Counted from the first letter of the stretch, positions 34,277-43,750 are shown. The stretch is DNA of 64,000 nt from Flavobacterium sp. xlx-214 (GCF_013874595.1 NZ_CP059431.1:930001-994000); one strand, 5' to 3'. A program made the numbers and translations. The notes: generated by a model from the letters alone, not told the origin.

Positions 34277-35548
34277 ATGAATATTTTACTATTAGGATCG
34301 GGCGGTAGAGAACATGCCTTGGCTTGGAAAATGGTACAAAGTGAAAAATGTACGCAATTATTTGTAGCACCTGGAAACGCAGGCATTGGTAAAATTGCTA
34401 CTAATGTGGCTTTAAGTCCAACCAATTTTCCAGCTATTAAGCAATTTGTTTTAGCAAATGATGTTAAAATGGTTGTGGTAGGTCCAGAAGATCCTTTGGT
34501 TAAAGGTGTTTATGATTTCTTTAAAAACGATGCTGATTTACAAAGCATTCCAGTTATTGGTCCATCACAACATGGCGCTCAATTAGAAGGAAGTAAAGAG
34601 TTTGCAAAGCAATTTTTAGTAAAAAATAATATCCCAACAGCTCGTTATGAAGCTTTTACAAAAGATACAGTAGAAGCAGGTTGTGAATTTTTAACCACTT
34701 TAACAGCACCTTATGTTTTAAAGGCTGATGGTTTGGCGGCTGGTAAAGGTGTTTTAATTTTAACCGATTTAGCAGAAGCACAACAAGAGTTACGCAATAT
34801 GTTGGTAGATGCTAAATTTGGAGATGCATCTTCAAAAGTAGTAATTGAGGAGTTTTTAGATGGTATTGAGTTATCTTGTTTTGTTTTAACAGATGGTAAA
34901 TCGTACAAAATTCTTCCTACTGCAAAAGATTACAAACGTATTGGCGAAGGTGATACTGGCCTAAATACAGGTGGTATGGGAGCTGTTTCTCCTGTTCCTT
35001 TTGCAAATGATGACTTTATGAAAAAAGTGGAAGATCGTGTGGTGATTCCTACCATCAACGGTTTAAAAAACGATAATATAGAGTACAAAGGCTTTGTTTT
35101 TATAGGATTGATTAAAGTTGGAGACGATCCGTTTGTGATTGAATATAATGTTCGTATGGGCGATCCTGAAACCGAAGTAGTAATTCCTCGTTTAAAATCA
35201 GATCTTGTAACGTTGTTTGAAGCGGTAGCTAACGAATCTTTAGAAAGCGAAAGTTTTGAAATTGATGAACGCGCTGCAACAACGGTTATGATTGTTTCGG
35301 GTGGATATCCAGAAGATTACGAAAAAGGAAAAGTAATTACAGGTTTAGATAAAGTTGAAAATTCTATTGTTTTTCATGCTGGAACTGCTGAAATAGATGG
35401 AAATATTGTAACAAATGGAGGTCGTGTAATTGCAGTAACATCTTATGGACCAACATATAAAGAAGCTTTAAAACAATCGTATGAAAACGTTGCTAAGATT
35501 GATTTTGATGGAAAATATTTTAGATCAGATTTAGGTTTTGATTTATAA
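34277..35548 (+). CDS. purD: phosphoribosylamine-glycine ligase (GAR synthetase)
   Basis: PurD is the ATP-grasp enzyme that joins phosphoribosylamine and glycine in step two of purine synthesis. 423 residues, the usual length. Visible: the N-terminal LLLGSGGREHALAW, then VVVGPEDPLVKGVYDFF, the ATP-grasp core ADGLAAGKGVLIL near residue 153, the GLNTGGMGAVSPVPF block near 233, and YNVRMGDPETEVVIPRL near 292. The last 48 bases of the gene and the following 9 bp are repeated almost exactly at 51982-52038, far from purD. A hairpin terminator follows the stop. Confidence 0.97.
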   Translation: MNILLLGSGGREHALAWKMVQSEKCTQLFVAPGNAGIGKIATNVALSPTNFPAIKQFVLANDVKMVVVGPEDPLVKGVYDFFKNDADLQSIPVIGPSQHGAQLEGSKEFAKQFLVKNNIPTARYEAFTKDTVEAGCEFLTTLTAPYVLKADGLAAGKGVLILTDLAEAQQELRNMLVDAKFGDASSKVVIEEFLDGIELSCFVLTDGKSYKILPTAKDYKRIGEGDTGLNTGGMGAVSPVPFANDDFMKKVEDRVVIPTINGLKNDNIEYKGFVFIGLIKVGDDPFVIEYNVRMGDPETEVVIPRLKSDLVTLFEAVANESLESESFEIDERAATTVMIVSGGYPEDYEKGKVITGLDKVENSIVFHAGTAEIDGNIVTNGGRVIAVTSYGPTYKEALKQSYENVAKIDFDGKYFRSDLGFDL

Positions 35549-35557
35549 AGAAAAAGC
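35501..35557 (+). repeat. purD 3' end, copy 1 of a 57-bp direct repeat
   Basis: The last 48 bases of purD including TAA, plus 9 bp downstream. 56 of 57 bases match 51982-52038 in the same orientation; the single difference is T35509 against A51990. Sequence on both sides of the repeat, including the terminators, is unrelated. Confidence 0.9.
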
Positions 35558-35579
35558 AGGATTTTAATCCTGTTTTTTT
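35557..35579 (+). terminator. terminator of purD
   Basis: CAGGATT/AATCCTG stem (35557-35563 with 35566-35572) followed by seven T's. Confidence 0.8.
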
Positions 35580-35605
35580 ATACCCGTTTTTTTAATAGAT
35601 GGGTT

Positions 35606-35990
35606 ATGAAAAAGTGTTTTTATGTTTTGATTCCTTTAGTGTATTTGTAAATCTTATGAAGTAAACAGTATTGGTCCAAAAGAAGATAAAATTCATTCTT
35701 TTGTTCAAGAAAAAGCGCATTCTTCAGGAAAATATTTAGAAGCTTGGCGTAATGTTAATGCAGAAAATGAAAGATAAATGAAATATTAGCTTTGTAGATG
35801 TTCGTTTAAAAGCTACTGTAGAAAAAGATGGGACTTTTACAAATTTTGAGGTTTTTTTCAAATGAGTGGAAGCCAACTGATGAAATAATTAAAGATTTAT
35901 CAAATATATTGAGTGCTTTAGGTAAAAGCTAAACATAATAATGTAGATGTGAGGTCTAATTATACAATTAAATTGTTTTTTCAAAAATAA
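35606..35990 (+). pseudogene. decayed lipoprotein gene with TonB-C-like end
   Basis: No single frame spans this region, but pieces in successive frames read as one protein. ATG 35606 gives a signal KKCFYVLIPLVYL and then a stop at 35648. A shift recovers a Cys lipobox (CKSYEVNSIGPKEDK) running to NAENER and a stop. Another shift gives FVDVRLKATVEKDGTFTNFEVFF, then EWKPTDEIIKDLSNILSALG, and finally VDVRSNYTIKLFFQK with a stop at 35988. VEKDG, WKP and VRxNYTIKLFF in that order recall the TonB C-terminal domain (KDG...WKPG...VRVxYTIPIxF). At least three or four lesions make it non-functional unless the assembly is wrong. Confidence 0.7.
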
Positions 35991-36016
35991 AAGTCATTCT
36001 AAACAGAATGACTTTT
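35989..36016. terminator. bidirectional terminator between pseudogene and the CGS/CGL gene
   Basis: AAAAGTCATTCT/AGAATGACTTTT stem with a 4-nt loop between convergent units. Confidence 0.7.
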
Positions 36017-36022
36017 TAAATA

Positions 36023-37165
36023 TTATTTCAATGCTTGCTCAATATCGGCAATTAAATCTTCTATATCTTCCACGCCAACGCTTAAACGCACCATATCGTC
36101 GGTAACGCCAATTTCAGCACGCTTTTCTGCAGGAATTGATGCATGGGTCATTAATGCTGGGTGATTTGCTAATGATTCTACTCCGCCTAAAGATTCTGCT
36201 AAAGTGAATACTTTTAAATTTTCTAAGAATTTAATAGCATCTGCTTTTGCAGCTGATTTAAACGTAAACGAAACCATTCCGCCAAAGCCTTTGGTCATTT
36301 GTTTTTTAGCTAAATCATGTTGTGGATGCGATGACAAACCAGGATACAACACTTTATCAATTAACGGATGTTGCTCTAAATATTCCGCTACTTTTTGTCC
36401 ATTAAAACAATGACGCTCAACACGCAAATGCAAAGTTTTAATACCGCGTAAAACCAAAAAACTTTCTTGAGGTCCTAAGGTAGCACCCGTTGCAAACTGC
36501 GTAAAATGCAATTGTTTACCTAATTCTTCATCCTTAATAATTAAAGCACCCGCAATTACATCCGAATGTCCGCCTAGGTATTTTGTAGCCGAATGCATTA
36601 CAACATCAGCACCTAAATCTAAAGGTTTTTGTAAATAAGGCGTTGCAAAAGTATTATCAACAGCAAATAAAATATTGTTTTGCTTTGTAATTTTAGCAAT
36701 TGCTTCAATATCGGCTAATTTCATCAACGGATTAGTCGGAGTTTCAATCCAAACTAATTTTGTATTTGAGTTGATTTTTGATTGAAACAATTCCAGATCA
36801 TTAATGTCGATAAAATGAAACTTAATACCTAAATCTTGATAAAAACGAGTAAATAATCGATAAGTTCCTCCGTATAAATCATCCATTGCAATTACTTCAT
36901 CATTTGGTTTTAACAAACGCATTACACAATCAATGGCAGCCAAGCCAGATGAAAAAGCCAAACCACGCGCTCCGTTTTCAATACTTTCTAAAGCATGTTC
37001 TAAAGCAGTTCTTGTAGGATTATCGGCACGGCTATATTCATATCCTGTATGAACACCAGGGCTAGTTTGTGCAAAAGTTGAGGTATGATAAATAGGTGGC
37101 ATTACCGCTCCGGTACTTGGATCGTGATGTTGCCCGCCGTGTATTACTTTGGTATTGAATTTCAT
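36023..37165 (-). CDS. trans-sulfuration PLP enzyme (cystathionine gamma-synthase/lyase)
   Basis: 380 residues of the Cys/Met metabolism PLP family. Visible: the start TKVIHGGQHHDPSTGAVMPPIY, the YEYSRADNPTRTALE motif near residue 43, SSGLAAIDCVMRLL near 72, and the PLP lysine in MHSATKYLGGHSDVIAGA near 191. It makes or cleaves cystathionine in methionine/cysteine metabolism. Synthase and gamma-lyase are hard to separate by sequence alone; the GLAFSSGLAAI and C-terminal ESLGGVESL patterns fit both. No other methionine genes are close. It is divergent from the DUF3298 lipoprotein, with back-to-back promoter boxes. Confidence 0.9.
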   Translation of the reverse strand: MKFNTKVIHGGQHHDPSTGAVMPPIYHTSTFAQTSPGVHTGYEYSRADNPTRTALEHALESIENGARGLAFSSGLAAIDCVMRLLKPNDEVIAMDDLYGGTYRLFTRFYQDLGIKFHFIDINDLELFQSKINSNTKLVWIETPTNPLMKLADIEAIAKITKQNNILFAVDNTFATPYLQKPLDLGADVVMHSATKYLGGHSDVIAGALIIKDEELGKQLHFTQFATGATLGPQESFLVLRGIKTLHLRVERHCFNGQKVAEYLEQHPLIDKVLYPGLSSHPQHDLAKKQMTKGFGGMVSFTFKSAAKADAIKFLENLKVFTLAESLGGVESLANHPALMTHASIPAEKRAEIGVTDDMVRLSVGVEDIEDLIADIEQALK

Positions 37166-37191
37166 ATTTTTAACTCTTTAAAAAATCTGTC

Positions 37192-37199
37192 CAAAGATA
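37192..37199 (-). promoter_or_regulatory. TAnnTTTG promoter box of the CGS/CGL gene
   Basis: Minus-strand TATCTTTG, 26 bp upstream of ATG 37165. Confidence 0.5.
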
Positions 37200-37223
37200 C
37201 CATTTAAAACCGACTAAAATTTA

Positions 37224-37231
37224 TAGATTTG
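37224..37231 (+). promoter_or_regulatory. TAnnTTTG promoter box of the DUF3298 lipoprotein operon
   Basis: TAGATTTG, 23 bp upstream of ATG 37255 and back-to-back with the CGS/CGL box. Confidence 0.5.
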
Positions 37232-37254
37232 CTAAAAAAAGCACAGCTGCTTCT

Positions 37255-38010
37255 ATGAAAAAAATGGTATTCTTTTTTTGTTTTGCTTTCTTCTTTTTAA
37301 GTTGTAAAAAGGAAGCAACGTTAAGTTTTGTTACACAAAATTACGATTACAAATCAACGGAAAATTGCGTTAACAAAAACTGTACTTATGTACATTTAGA
37401 AGTGCCTGTTGCTAAAGGAAACGAAGTCATTGCAAAGCCTATTAATGATGCAGTATTTAATTTTGTGAATGGTATTTTGCATTTTAAAAACAATAAAAAA
37501 ACGACTTCTTATGACACTTTAGCTTTGAATTTCATTGCTAATTATGATGAAATTAGCAGAAATTATCCTGATGAAGCTATTGCGTGGGAAGCTAATTTTA
37601 AAGCAACACATGAAGCGCTTTCTGAAAACACCTATCAAATGATGTGGGAATATTACATTTTTACAGGTGGTGCGCACGGAATGTTGGCAACAAAAGTGCT
37701 GTTTTTTGATACTACAATAGGTAAAAAAATTCCTGCTAAAGATTTATTTCTAGATTATCAAGGATTTAAAACGTACGCCGAAAGTGAATTTAGAAAACAA
37801 CTTACAATAAATGGATCTTTGAATGATGCTGGTTTTATGTTTAAAAACAATCAATTTCAATTATCCGAAAATTTTTATCAAACCACCAATGAATGGATTT
37901 TATATTACAATCCGTATGAAATAGCGCCTTATGTACAAGGAGCATCAATCATAAAATTACCAAAAGAAAAGGTAGAACCATTTTTAAACCCAATTCATTT
38001 TAAAAACTAG
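37255..38010 (+). CDS. DUF3298 (RsiV-like) lipoprotein
   Basis: 251 residues with a lipoprotein signal (FCFAFFFLSC, Cys near 17). The N-terminal part resembles the DUF4163 segment and the second half is DUF3298: YYIFTGGAHGMLATKVLFFDTTIGKKIPAKDLF near residues 128-165, in which TGGAHG is the family hallmark. In Bacillus RsiV this domain pair senses lysozyme, but stand-alone lipoproteins in Bacteroidota have no established role. It lies 5 bp before a flippase gene and likely heads the operon running through dut, the nucleotidyltransferase and beyond. Confidence 0.8.
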   Translation: MKKMVFFFCFAFFFLSCKKEATLSFVTQNYDYKSTENCVNKNCTYVHLEVPVAKGNEVIAKPINDAVFNFVNGILHFKNNKKTTSYDTLALNFIANYDEISRNYPDEAIAWEANFKATHEALSENTYQMMWEYYIFTGGAHGMLATKVLFFDTTIGKKIPAKDLFLDYQGFKTYAESEFRKQLTINGSLNDAGFMFKNNQFQLSENFYQTTNEWILYYNPYEIAPYVQGASIIKLPKEKVEPFLNPIHFKN

Positions 38011-38015
38011 TTATT

Positions 38016-39485
38016 TTGAGCGTTTATAAAAATTTATTTAAAACCACCTTAATCTATGGTATTGCTACGGTTATTCCTAAAATGATTGGTTTTTTTATGA
38101 CACCTTACCATACTGATTGGTTGCCAATAGGTGCTTATAAAGATTATACATTGATTTTTTCGTGGATGATGTTTTTCAATGTAGTTTTATCTTTTGGAAT
38201 GGAAACAGCTTTTTTCCGTTTTTACAATAAACAAGAAAACAAAAAAGAAGTAATTAATAACACTTTGTGGTTTTTAATGGCTGTTTGCGTTGTTTTTCTA
38301 GGTCTTATTTATGTATTTAAACACGCAGTTGACACTTACTTTGGTATACCACCTATTGTAGTAAGTTTTCTTATTTGGATTTTAGTTTTAGACACTTTAA
38401 CGGTTATTCCGTTTGCTATTTTGCGCGCGCAACAACGTCCTATAAAGTACAGTATTATTAAAATTGCCAACGTTGTTATAAATGCAGGTTTAACGGTTTT
38501 GTTTTTGTATGTAATACCTACTTACTTACAAAAAAATCCTTCAAGTAGCTTAAGCAGTTATTTCAATCCAGATTTTCAGGTGGGTTATCTTTTCATCTCA
38601 AACCTTATTGCAAGCATTGTTACTTTGCTATTTCTTTCTAAATATTATGTGCAGCTAAAAGCTACATTCAATAAAGTACTTTGGAAAGAAATGATCATTT
38701 ACAGTTTTCCTGTAATGATTGGTGGTTTGGCATTTGTGGTTAATGAAACATTCGACAAAGTTTTTTTAGATATTTTATTGCCCCAAGATTTTAAAGAATT
38801 AGGTTTGGCAAGTTACGGCGCTATCTACAAAATTGGGGTTTTTATGGTGCTGTTTCGTATGGCTTATTCGTTAGGTATTGAACCTTTCTTTTTTAGTTAT
38901 GCCAAAAACGACGACGCTCCTATAAAATATGCAACCATTACTAAATACTTCATTATTTTTGGTAGTTTTGCCATGCTTAGCATTGTTGTTTTTGCCGATT
39001 TCATAAAAACCTTTTACGTACCTAAACAAGAATATTGGTTTGCGATGGAAATTGTTCCGTACATTATTTTAGCAAACTTAATGTTGGGCATTTACACCAA
39101 CTTATCGGTTTGGTACAAATTGCAAGACAAAACAAAAATTGGCGCGTACATTTCAGTTTTCGGAGCAATTGTAACACTTATATTGAACTACATTTTAATT
39201 CCGAAAATTGGTTTAATTGGTTCAGCAATTACCACTTTAATCGCTTACGGCGTTATGATGTTGATATCTTTTGTTTTAGGGCAAAAATCATATCCTATAC
39301 CTTATGACAAAAAAGCTATTTCAATGTATTTAGGAACAGCTATTTTGTTTTCTTTTGGATACTTTTACAATTTTAGAGAGAATTATTTCGTTGGAATAGC
39401 ATTGATTCTTATATTCGTAGGATTGATTTATTACAACGAAAAAGTAATGATTCAACGCATCATCAAATCAGTCATTAAAAAATGA
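38016..39485 (+). CDS. MOP-superfamily polysaccharide/lipid flippase
   Basis: 489 residues with about 14 membrane helices. The opening [33 protein letters not shown] and the [11 protein letters not shown] stretch near residue 290 are typical of a conserved Bacteroidota flippase in the polysaccharide biosynthesis/MurJ-like superfamily. The start is TTG 38016; no upstream ATG is available. Its stop overlaps the dut start (ATGA). It differs from the Wzx at 25816 in length and sequence and is probably not dedicated to the same polymer; cargo unknown. Confidence 0.8.
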   Translation: MSVYKNLFKTTLIYGIATVIPKMIGFFMTPYHTDWLPIGAYKDYTLIFSWMMFFNVVLSFGMETAFFRFYNKQENKKEVINNTLWFLMAVCVVFLGLIYVFKHAVDTYFGIPPIVVSFLIWILVLDTLTVIPFAILRAQQRPIKYSIIKIANVVINAGLTVLFLYVIPTYLQKNPSSSLSSYFNPDFQVGYLFISNLIASIVTLLFLSKYYVQLKATFNKVLWKEMIIYSFPVMIGGLAFVVNETFDKVFLDILLPQDFKELGLASYGAIYKIGVFMVLFRMAYSLGIEPFFFSYAKNDDAPIKYATITKYFIIFGSFAMLSIVVFADFIKTFYVPKQEYWFAMEIVPYIILANLMLGIYTNLSVWYKLQDKTKIGAYISVFGAIVTLILNYILIPKIGLIGSAITTLIAYGVMMLISFVLGQKSYPIPYDKKAISMYLGTAILFSFGYFYNFRENYFVGIALILIFVGLIYYNEKVMIQRIIKSVIKK

Positions 39486-39916
39486 AAATTAACATCATAA
39501 ACAAATCGCAACACGTATTACCTAGTTACGAAACCCTTGCTTCAGCAGGAATGGATTTAAGAGCAAATCTTAACCAACCTATTGTAATTGAACCAATGGA
39601 ACGTGCTTTAATTCCAACCGGCTTATTTATGGAATTGCCTATTGGTTATGAAGCTCAAGTACGTCCACGCAGTGGTTTGGCATTAAAAAAAGGAATAACT
39701 TGTTTAAATTCTCCTGGAACTATTGATGCCGATTATCGCGGTGAAGTTGGTGTTATTTTAGCCAATTTGTCTAAAGAAACGTTTGTGGTTGAAAATGGCG
39801 AGCGTATTGCACAAATGGTCATTGCAAAGCACGAACGTGCTGAATGGATGGAAGTAGAAATATTAAGTGAAACAGAACGCGGTGCTGGCGGATTTGGTAG
39901 CACGGGCGTAAAATAA
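39482..39916 (+). CDS. dut: dUTP diphosphatase
   Basis: Hydrolyses dUTP to dUMP and PPi, keeping uracil out of DNA and feeding thymidylate synthesis. 144 residues, a homotrimeric-type dUTPase with all five motifs in order: AGMDLRAN (22), [11 protein letters not shown] (about 61), [17 protein letters not shown] (about 79), GERIAQMVI (about 104) and the P-loop-like C-terminal [10 protein letters not shown]. It overlaps the flippase stop by 4 bp, and the nucleotidyltransferase follows after 13 bp. Confidence 0.97.
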   Translation: MKINIINKSQHVLPSYETLASAGMDLRANLNQPIVIEPMERALIPTGLFMELPIGYEAQVRPRSGLALKKGITCLNSPGTIDADYRGEVGVILANLSKETFVVENGERIAQMVIAKHERAEWMEVEILSETERGAGGFGSTGVK

Positions 39917-39929
39917 TTAAAAAAAGCTA

Positions 39930-40940
39930 ATGAAAATTATCGTTCCAATGGCGGGTCGTGGCTCACGATTACGCCCACATACATTAACAACTCCAAAACC
40001 TTTAATTCCTATTGCTGGCAAACCAATCGTTCACCGTTTGGTAGAGGATATTGCTAAAGTAATCAATCAACCTATTGAAGAAATTGCGTTTATCATACAC
40101 GAAAGTTTCGGCAAAGATGTTGAAAAAGATTTAATTGCGATTGCTGAAAAATTAGGCTCAAAAGGAACTATTTATTACCAAAACGAAGCGTTAGGAACAG
40201 CACATGCTATTTTGTGTGCTAAAGAAAGTATGCAAGGACCCATTGTGGTTGCTTACGCTGATACCTTATTCCGTGCCGATTTTACGTTAGACGCTTCTGC
40301 CGATTCTGTAATTTGGGTAAAAGCAGTTGAAGATCCTTCGGCTTTTGGTGTAGTTCAGTTAAATGATAAAAATGAAATTGTTGATTTTGTTGAAAAACCA
40401 TCAGAATTTATTTCAGATTTAGCTATTATTGGAATTTATTTCTTTAAATCGGCTGAAAATTTACGTGCAGAATTAGAGTATTTATTAGACAACAACATCG
40501 AAAAAGGTGGCGAATATCAATTAACCGATGCTTTAGAAAATATGAAGCAGAAAGGATTGCGTTTTGTACCTGGAAAAGTAGATGAATGGATGGATTGTGG
40601 TAATAAAAATGTTACCGTTGACACCAATAACCGTATGTTAACCTTTTTACATAACGATGGAGAAGTTTTAGTCGCAAATTCAGCAGTTATTGAGAATTCA
40701 ACTATTATAGCACCTTGTTATATTGGCGAAAATGTGGTGTTGAAAAACGCAACAGTGGGTCCAAATGTATCGTTAGGTAATAAAACAATAGTTGAAAACG
40801 CTAGTATTAAAAACAGTTTGGTACAAACAAACGCAGTAATTAAAAATGCAAATTTAGATAACGCCATGATTGGCAATCACGCTAAGTTTGATGGTAACTT
40901 TACCAACATAAGCATTGGCGATTACAGTGTGTTAGAATAA
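39930..40940 (+). CDS. sugar-phosphate nucleotidyltransferase
   Basis: 336 residues. The N-terminal Rossmann-like domain opens with IIVPMAGRGSRLRPHTLTTPKPLIPIAGKP, the nucleotide-binding signature of glucose-1-phosphate thymidylyl/uridylyltransferases. VAYADTLFRADF near 107 holds the metal-binding Asp, and VEKPSEF is near 155. From about residue 235 a left-handed beta-helix of hexapeptide repeats follows (STIIAPCYIGENVVLKNATVGPNVSLG). It activates a sugar phosphate to an NDP-sugar; the specific sugar cannot be told. A terminator follows. The gene order flippase-dut-nucleotidyltransferase-DUF4292-M23 looks like a conserved flavobacterial cluster. Confidence 0.88.
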   Translation: MKIIVPMAGRGSRLRPHTLTTPKPLIPIAGKPIVHRLVEDIAKVINQPIEEIAFIIHESFGKDVEKDLIAIAEKLGSKGTIYYQNEALGTAHAILCAKESMQGPIVVAYADTLFRADFTLDASADSVIWVKAVEDPSAFGVVQLNDKNEIVDFVEKPSEFISDLAIIGIYFFKSAENLRAELEYLLDNNIEKGGEYQLTDALENMKQKGLRFVPGKVDEWMDCGNKNVTVDTNNRMLTFLHNDGEVLVANSAVIENSTIIAPCYIGENVVLKNATVGPNVSLGNKTIVENASIKNSLVQTNAVIKNANLDNAMIGNHAKFDGNFTNISIGDYSVLE

Positions 40941-40944
40941 TCTT

Positions 40945-40973
40945 AAAAAATCCGTTAAAAGCGGATTTTTTTG
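40945..40973 (+). terminator. terminator after the nucleotidyltransferase
   Basis: AAAAAATCCG/CGGATTTTTT stem (40945-40954 with 40962-40971) followed by T's. Confidence 0.75.
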
Positions 40974-41000
40974 TTTCTTTATCGTTTCAATTTAATTTCA

Positions 41001-41825
41001 ATGAAGCAACTATTCATCATATTAGCATTAGGCACTTTCTTTGTTTCGTGTAAATCGAGCAAAAAAAACACAAATCCTACCGAAAATAAAACGGAAGAAC
41101 TTTTGGTTGATGACAAACCTGTAGAAACAACAAAACCAAAAGTAAAAGAAAACACTAAAGATGCTAACAAAATTGCGGTTAATGAATTAGCTACAGAACA
41201 TTATGCTTTGTTTGAAAACTTTAATACTTTAAACATTGTTTCTGAGGTAGAATATGATGATGGAAGCATAGACCACTCTATAAAAGCAGATATTAAAATG
41301 CAAAAAGACAAGCAAATTTTAATTACAGCTCGTGTCTTATTTTTTACTGCAAAGGTTTATTTAACACCAGATAGAGCTAGCTTTTATGAAACATTTAATA
41401 ACACGCATTATGATGGCGATTTTAAATTTCTTTCTAATTTTTTAGGAACCGATGTTACGTATGAAAATGTGGAAAACCTGCTTTTAGGAAAAGCATTTTA
41501 CAATTTAAATATGTACGATTACAAAAAAGTTCAAAATAATGAATTAGAATTAAAATTAAATCAGTTTTTAATGAAGTTGGTTTTAGGTTCTAAAAATCAA
41601 ATTGCATCAACAGAAATTACCCAAAATAAAAGTGCCGATAAGTTGGTGATTCAATATCCATCGTATCAATCAAGCGATAAAATTTATCTTCCTAAAGAAA
41701 TAAAAATTCATGCTATGCAGAAAAAGGATGTTAAAATTAACCTTGATTATAAGAAAGTATCGGTAAATCAATCCATTGATTTTAAATATAAAATCCCAGA
41801 TAACTCAAAAGCAATAAAAATTTAA
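41001..41825 (+). CDS. DUF4292 lipoprotein
   Basis: 274 residues from ATG 41001; the longest frame begins at a TTG in the terminator T-run and is rejected. Lipoprotein signal FIILALGTFFVSC, then a Lys/Thr/Glu-rich tether. The mature domain has the DUF4292 pattern (FNTLNIVSEVEYDDGSIDHSIKADIKMQKDKQILITARVLFFTAKVYLTPDRASFYE), a LolA/LolB-like half-barrel. It may help carry or accept lipoproteins or lipids at the outer membrane, but this is inference. It lies directly before the EnvC-like gene. Confidence 0.8.
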   Translation: MKQLFIILALGTFFVSCKSSKKNTNPTENKTEELLVDDKPVETTKPKVKENTKDANKIAVNELATEHYALFENFNTLNIVSEVEYDDGSIDHSIKADIKMQKDKQILITARVLFFTAKVYLTPDRASFYETFNNTHYDGDFKFLSNFLGTDVTYENVENLLLGKAFYNLNMYDYKKVQNNELELKLNQFLMKLVLGSKNQIASTEITQNKSADKLVIQYPSYQSSDKIYLPKEIKIHAMQKKDVKINLDYKKVSVNQSIDFKYKIPDNSKAIKI

Positions 41826-41850
41826 TTATTTTTGAACAAAATTCATTGTA

Positions 41851-43146
41851 ATGCATCGCATTTTATCTTTTATACTACTATTTTTAACGATAAGTTCTTA
41901 CGCGCAACAAGATTATGAAGCGCAACAACGCCAATTAGAAGAGCGTAAAGCGTCTATTTTAAAAGAAATTAAAGAATATCAAACGCTTTTAAACACCAAT
42001 AAAAAGCAAGAGCGCAACATTTTAGCCGAACTTAATGAACAAAACAAAAAAATTAAGTTACAAACCGAGCTTATTAACAACTCTAACAAACAAGTTAAAA
42101 CGTTAGGCAATGATATTTATGTAAACACAATTGCATCTAACAAATTGCGCAAAGAATTGGCTGTTTTAAAAGATGATTATGCCAAAACAATTGTAAAATC
42201 GTACAAATCGCGTTCAGAGCAAAACCGCATTATGTTTATTTTATCGTCTGAAAACTTTTTACAGGCGTACAAACGTATGCAATACATTAAGCAATATGCA
42301 AAATATCGTAAATCGCAAGGTGATGAAATTCGATCAAAATTTGAAGAATTAGAACGAATTTCGGCTCATTTAGAAGTTCAAAAACGTAAAAAAGAGCAAG
42401 TTGCAAACGAACAAGAAGGTCAACGCAAAGTATTACAAGAAGATAAAAACAAGCAAAGTGAGTTGATGTCTTTGGTACAAAAAGATAGTAAAAAATACAG
42501 CGCGCAGATAAAAAACAAGCAACAAGAAACCAAAAAGATTGATCAGCAAATTAAATCAATCATTAAAAAGATTATTGAAGAAGAAAACCGCAAACGTAGA
42601 AAAGAAGAAGCGCGTAAAAAACGTGAAGAAGAAGCAAGAAATGCAAAAACAGGTTCTACTTCAAAACCAACAACAACAGTTACAAAAACAAGCAGCTCAG
42701 GTAAATTTGATTTAACACCTGCAGAAAAAGCCCTTGCTACTAGTTTTAGCAACAACAGAGGTAGTTTGCCTTGGCCAGTTGAAAAAGGGTATATTTCATT
42801 AGGTTATGGAGATCAACCGCATCCTGAATATCCAAGTTTAACCATTCACAACTCGGGTATTGAAATTAGTACTGAAAAAGGAGCTTCGGTTCGTAGTGTT
42901 TTTGAAGGCGAAGTAATGAATATTCAAGTAATTGGTAATAACAAAGCTGTGTTTATTCGTCATGGTGAATACATTACCGTTTATCAAAACTTAGCATCAA
43001 CATCGGTTTCAAAAGGTCAAAAAGTATCAACAAAACAAAAAATTGGTACTGTTGGTACCAACCATGAAGGAAAATCGATTTTAAAATTTGTACTAACAAA
43101 GAACGAGAGTATCAACAATCCACAATCGTGGTTAAGTGGCAGATAA
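41851..43146 (+). CDS. EnvC-like murein hydrolase activator (degenerate M23 domain)
   Basis: 431 residues: a signal peptide ending near SYAQ (19), a long coiled coil (about 20-260) with Arg/Lys/Glu-rich repeats, a Thr/Ser linker, and a C-terminal LytM/M23 fold (about 305-431). Canonical metal ligands look lost: HNSGIEIS stands where H-x-G-x-D is expected, TVYQNL replaces TxYxHL, and LKFVL replaces HFE. That matches EnvC/NlpD-type proteins that activate amidases instead of cutting peptidoglycan themselves. It acts in the periplasm at division or cell separation. Confidence 0.88.
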   Translation: MHRILSFILLFLTISSYAQQDYEAQQRQLEERKASILKEIKEYQTLLNTNKKQERNILAELNEQNKKIKLQTELINNSNKQVKTLGNDIYVNTIASNKLRKELAVLKDDYAKTIVKSYKSRSEQNRIMFILSSENFLQAYKRMQYIKQYAKYRKSQGDEIRSKFEELERISAHLEVQKRKKEQVANEQEGQRKVLQEDKNKQSELMSLVQKDSKKYSAQIKNKQQETKKIDQQIKSIIKKIIEEENRKRRKEEARKKREEEARNAKTGSTSKPTTTVTKTSSSGKFDLTPAEKALATSFSNNRGSLPWPVEKGYISLGYGDQPHPEYPSLTIHNSGIEISTEKGASVRSVFEGEVMNIQVIGNNKAVFIRHGEYITVYQNLASTSVSKGQKVSTKQKIGTVGTNHEGKSILKFVLTKNESINNPQSWLSGR

Positions 43147-43147
43147 T

Positions 43148-43681
43148 ATGGAAATTAGAAAACCTTTTAATTTACAGGAATGGATTAATGAGAATAGAAG
43201 CTTGTTAAAACCGCCTGTAGGCAACAAAAATATTTATGTAGAATCGGGTGATTTTATTGTGATGATTGTTGGCGGACCAAATGCGCGTAAAGATTATCAT
43301 TATAATGAGTCAGATGAGTTTTTCTATCAATTAGAAGGCTCAATACAAGTTGCTGTGCAAACAAATCATGGCAAAGAAGTAATGCAACTAAACGCAGGCG
43401 ATGTATTTTTATTACCTGCAAAAACACCACACTCGCCTATTCGTTCTGAAGGTTCTGTTGGATTGGTTGTCGAAATTAAAAGAGCTAACTCTAATGCAAA
43501 AGATGGTTTATTATGGTTTTGCGATAATTGTAATGAAAAACTATACGAAGTGTATTTTCCATTAAACAATATAGAAACCGATTTTTTACCTCATTTTAAA
43601 CATTTTTATCAATCGGAAGATTTAAGAACGTGCAAAAAATGTGGAACAGTTATGGAAGCAGACCAACGCTTTATTGGTTAA
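43148..43681 (+). CDS. nbaC: 3-hydroxyanthranilate 3,4-dioxygenase
   Basis: Opens 3-hydroxyanthranilate to the semialdehyde that leads to quinolinate (kynurenine pathway, NAD or tryptophan catabolism). 177 residues from ATG 43148; a GTG four codons earlier overlaps the previous gene and is less likely. N-terminal PFNLQEWINENRSLLKPPVGNKNIY is diagnostic. Cupin iron ligands are in YHYNESDEFFYQLEG and LLPAKTPHSP. The C-terminal CxxC pairs (CDNCNE and CKKCG) form the rubredoxin-like iron site of bacterial enzymes. Confidence 0.95.
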   Translation: MEIRKPFNLQEWINENRSLLKPPVGNKNIYVESGDFIVMIVGGPNARKDYHYNESDEFFYQLEGSIQVAVQTNHGKEVMQLNAGDVFLLPAKTPHSPIRSEGSVGLVVEIKRANSNAKDGLLWFCDNCNEKLYEVYFPLNNIETDFLPHFKHFYQSEDLRTCKKCGTVMEADQRFIG

Positions 43682-43750
43682 ACCCAAAACTTTTTATAAC
43701 TTAGCTAATCAACAAAAAATAACAAAAGCAAGGCACTTGCGTAAAGAATT

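Noticed and set aside
39035..39307. Plus-strand open frame inside the flippase gene
   Set aside because: Out-of-frame shadow of the flippase; it shows no start context or family features.
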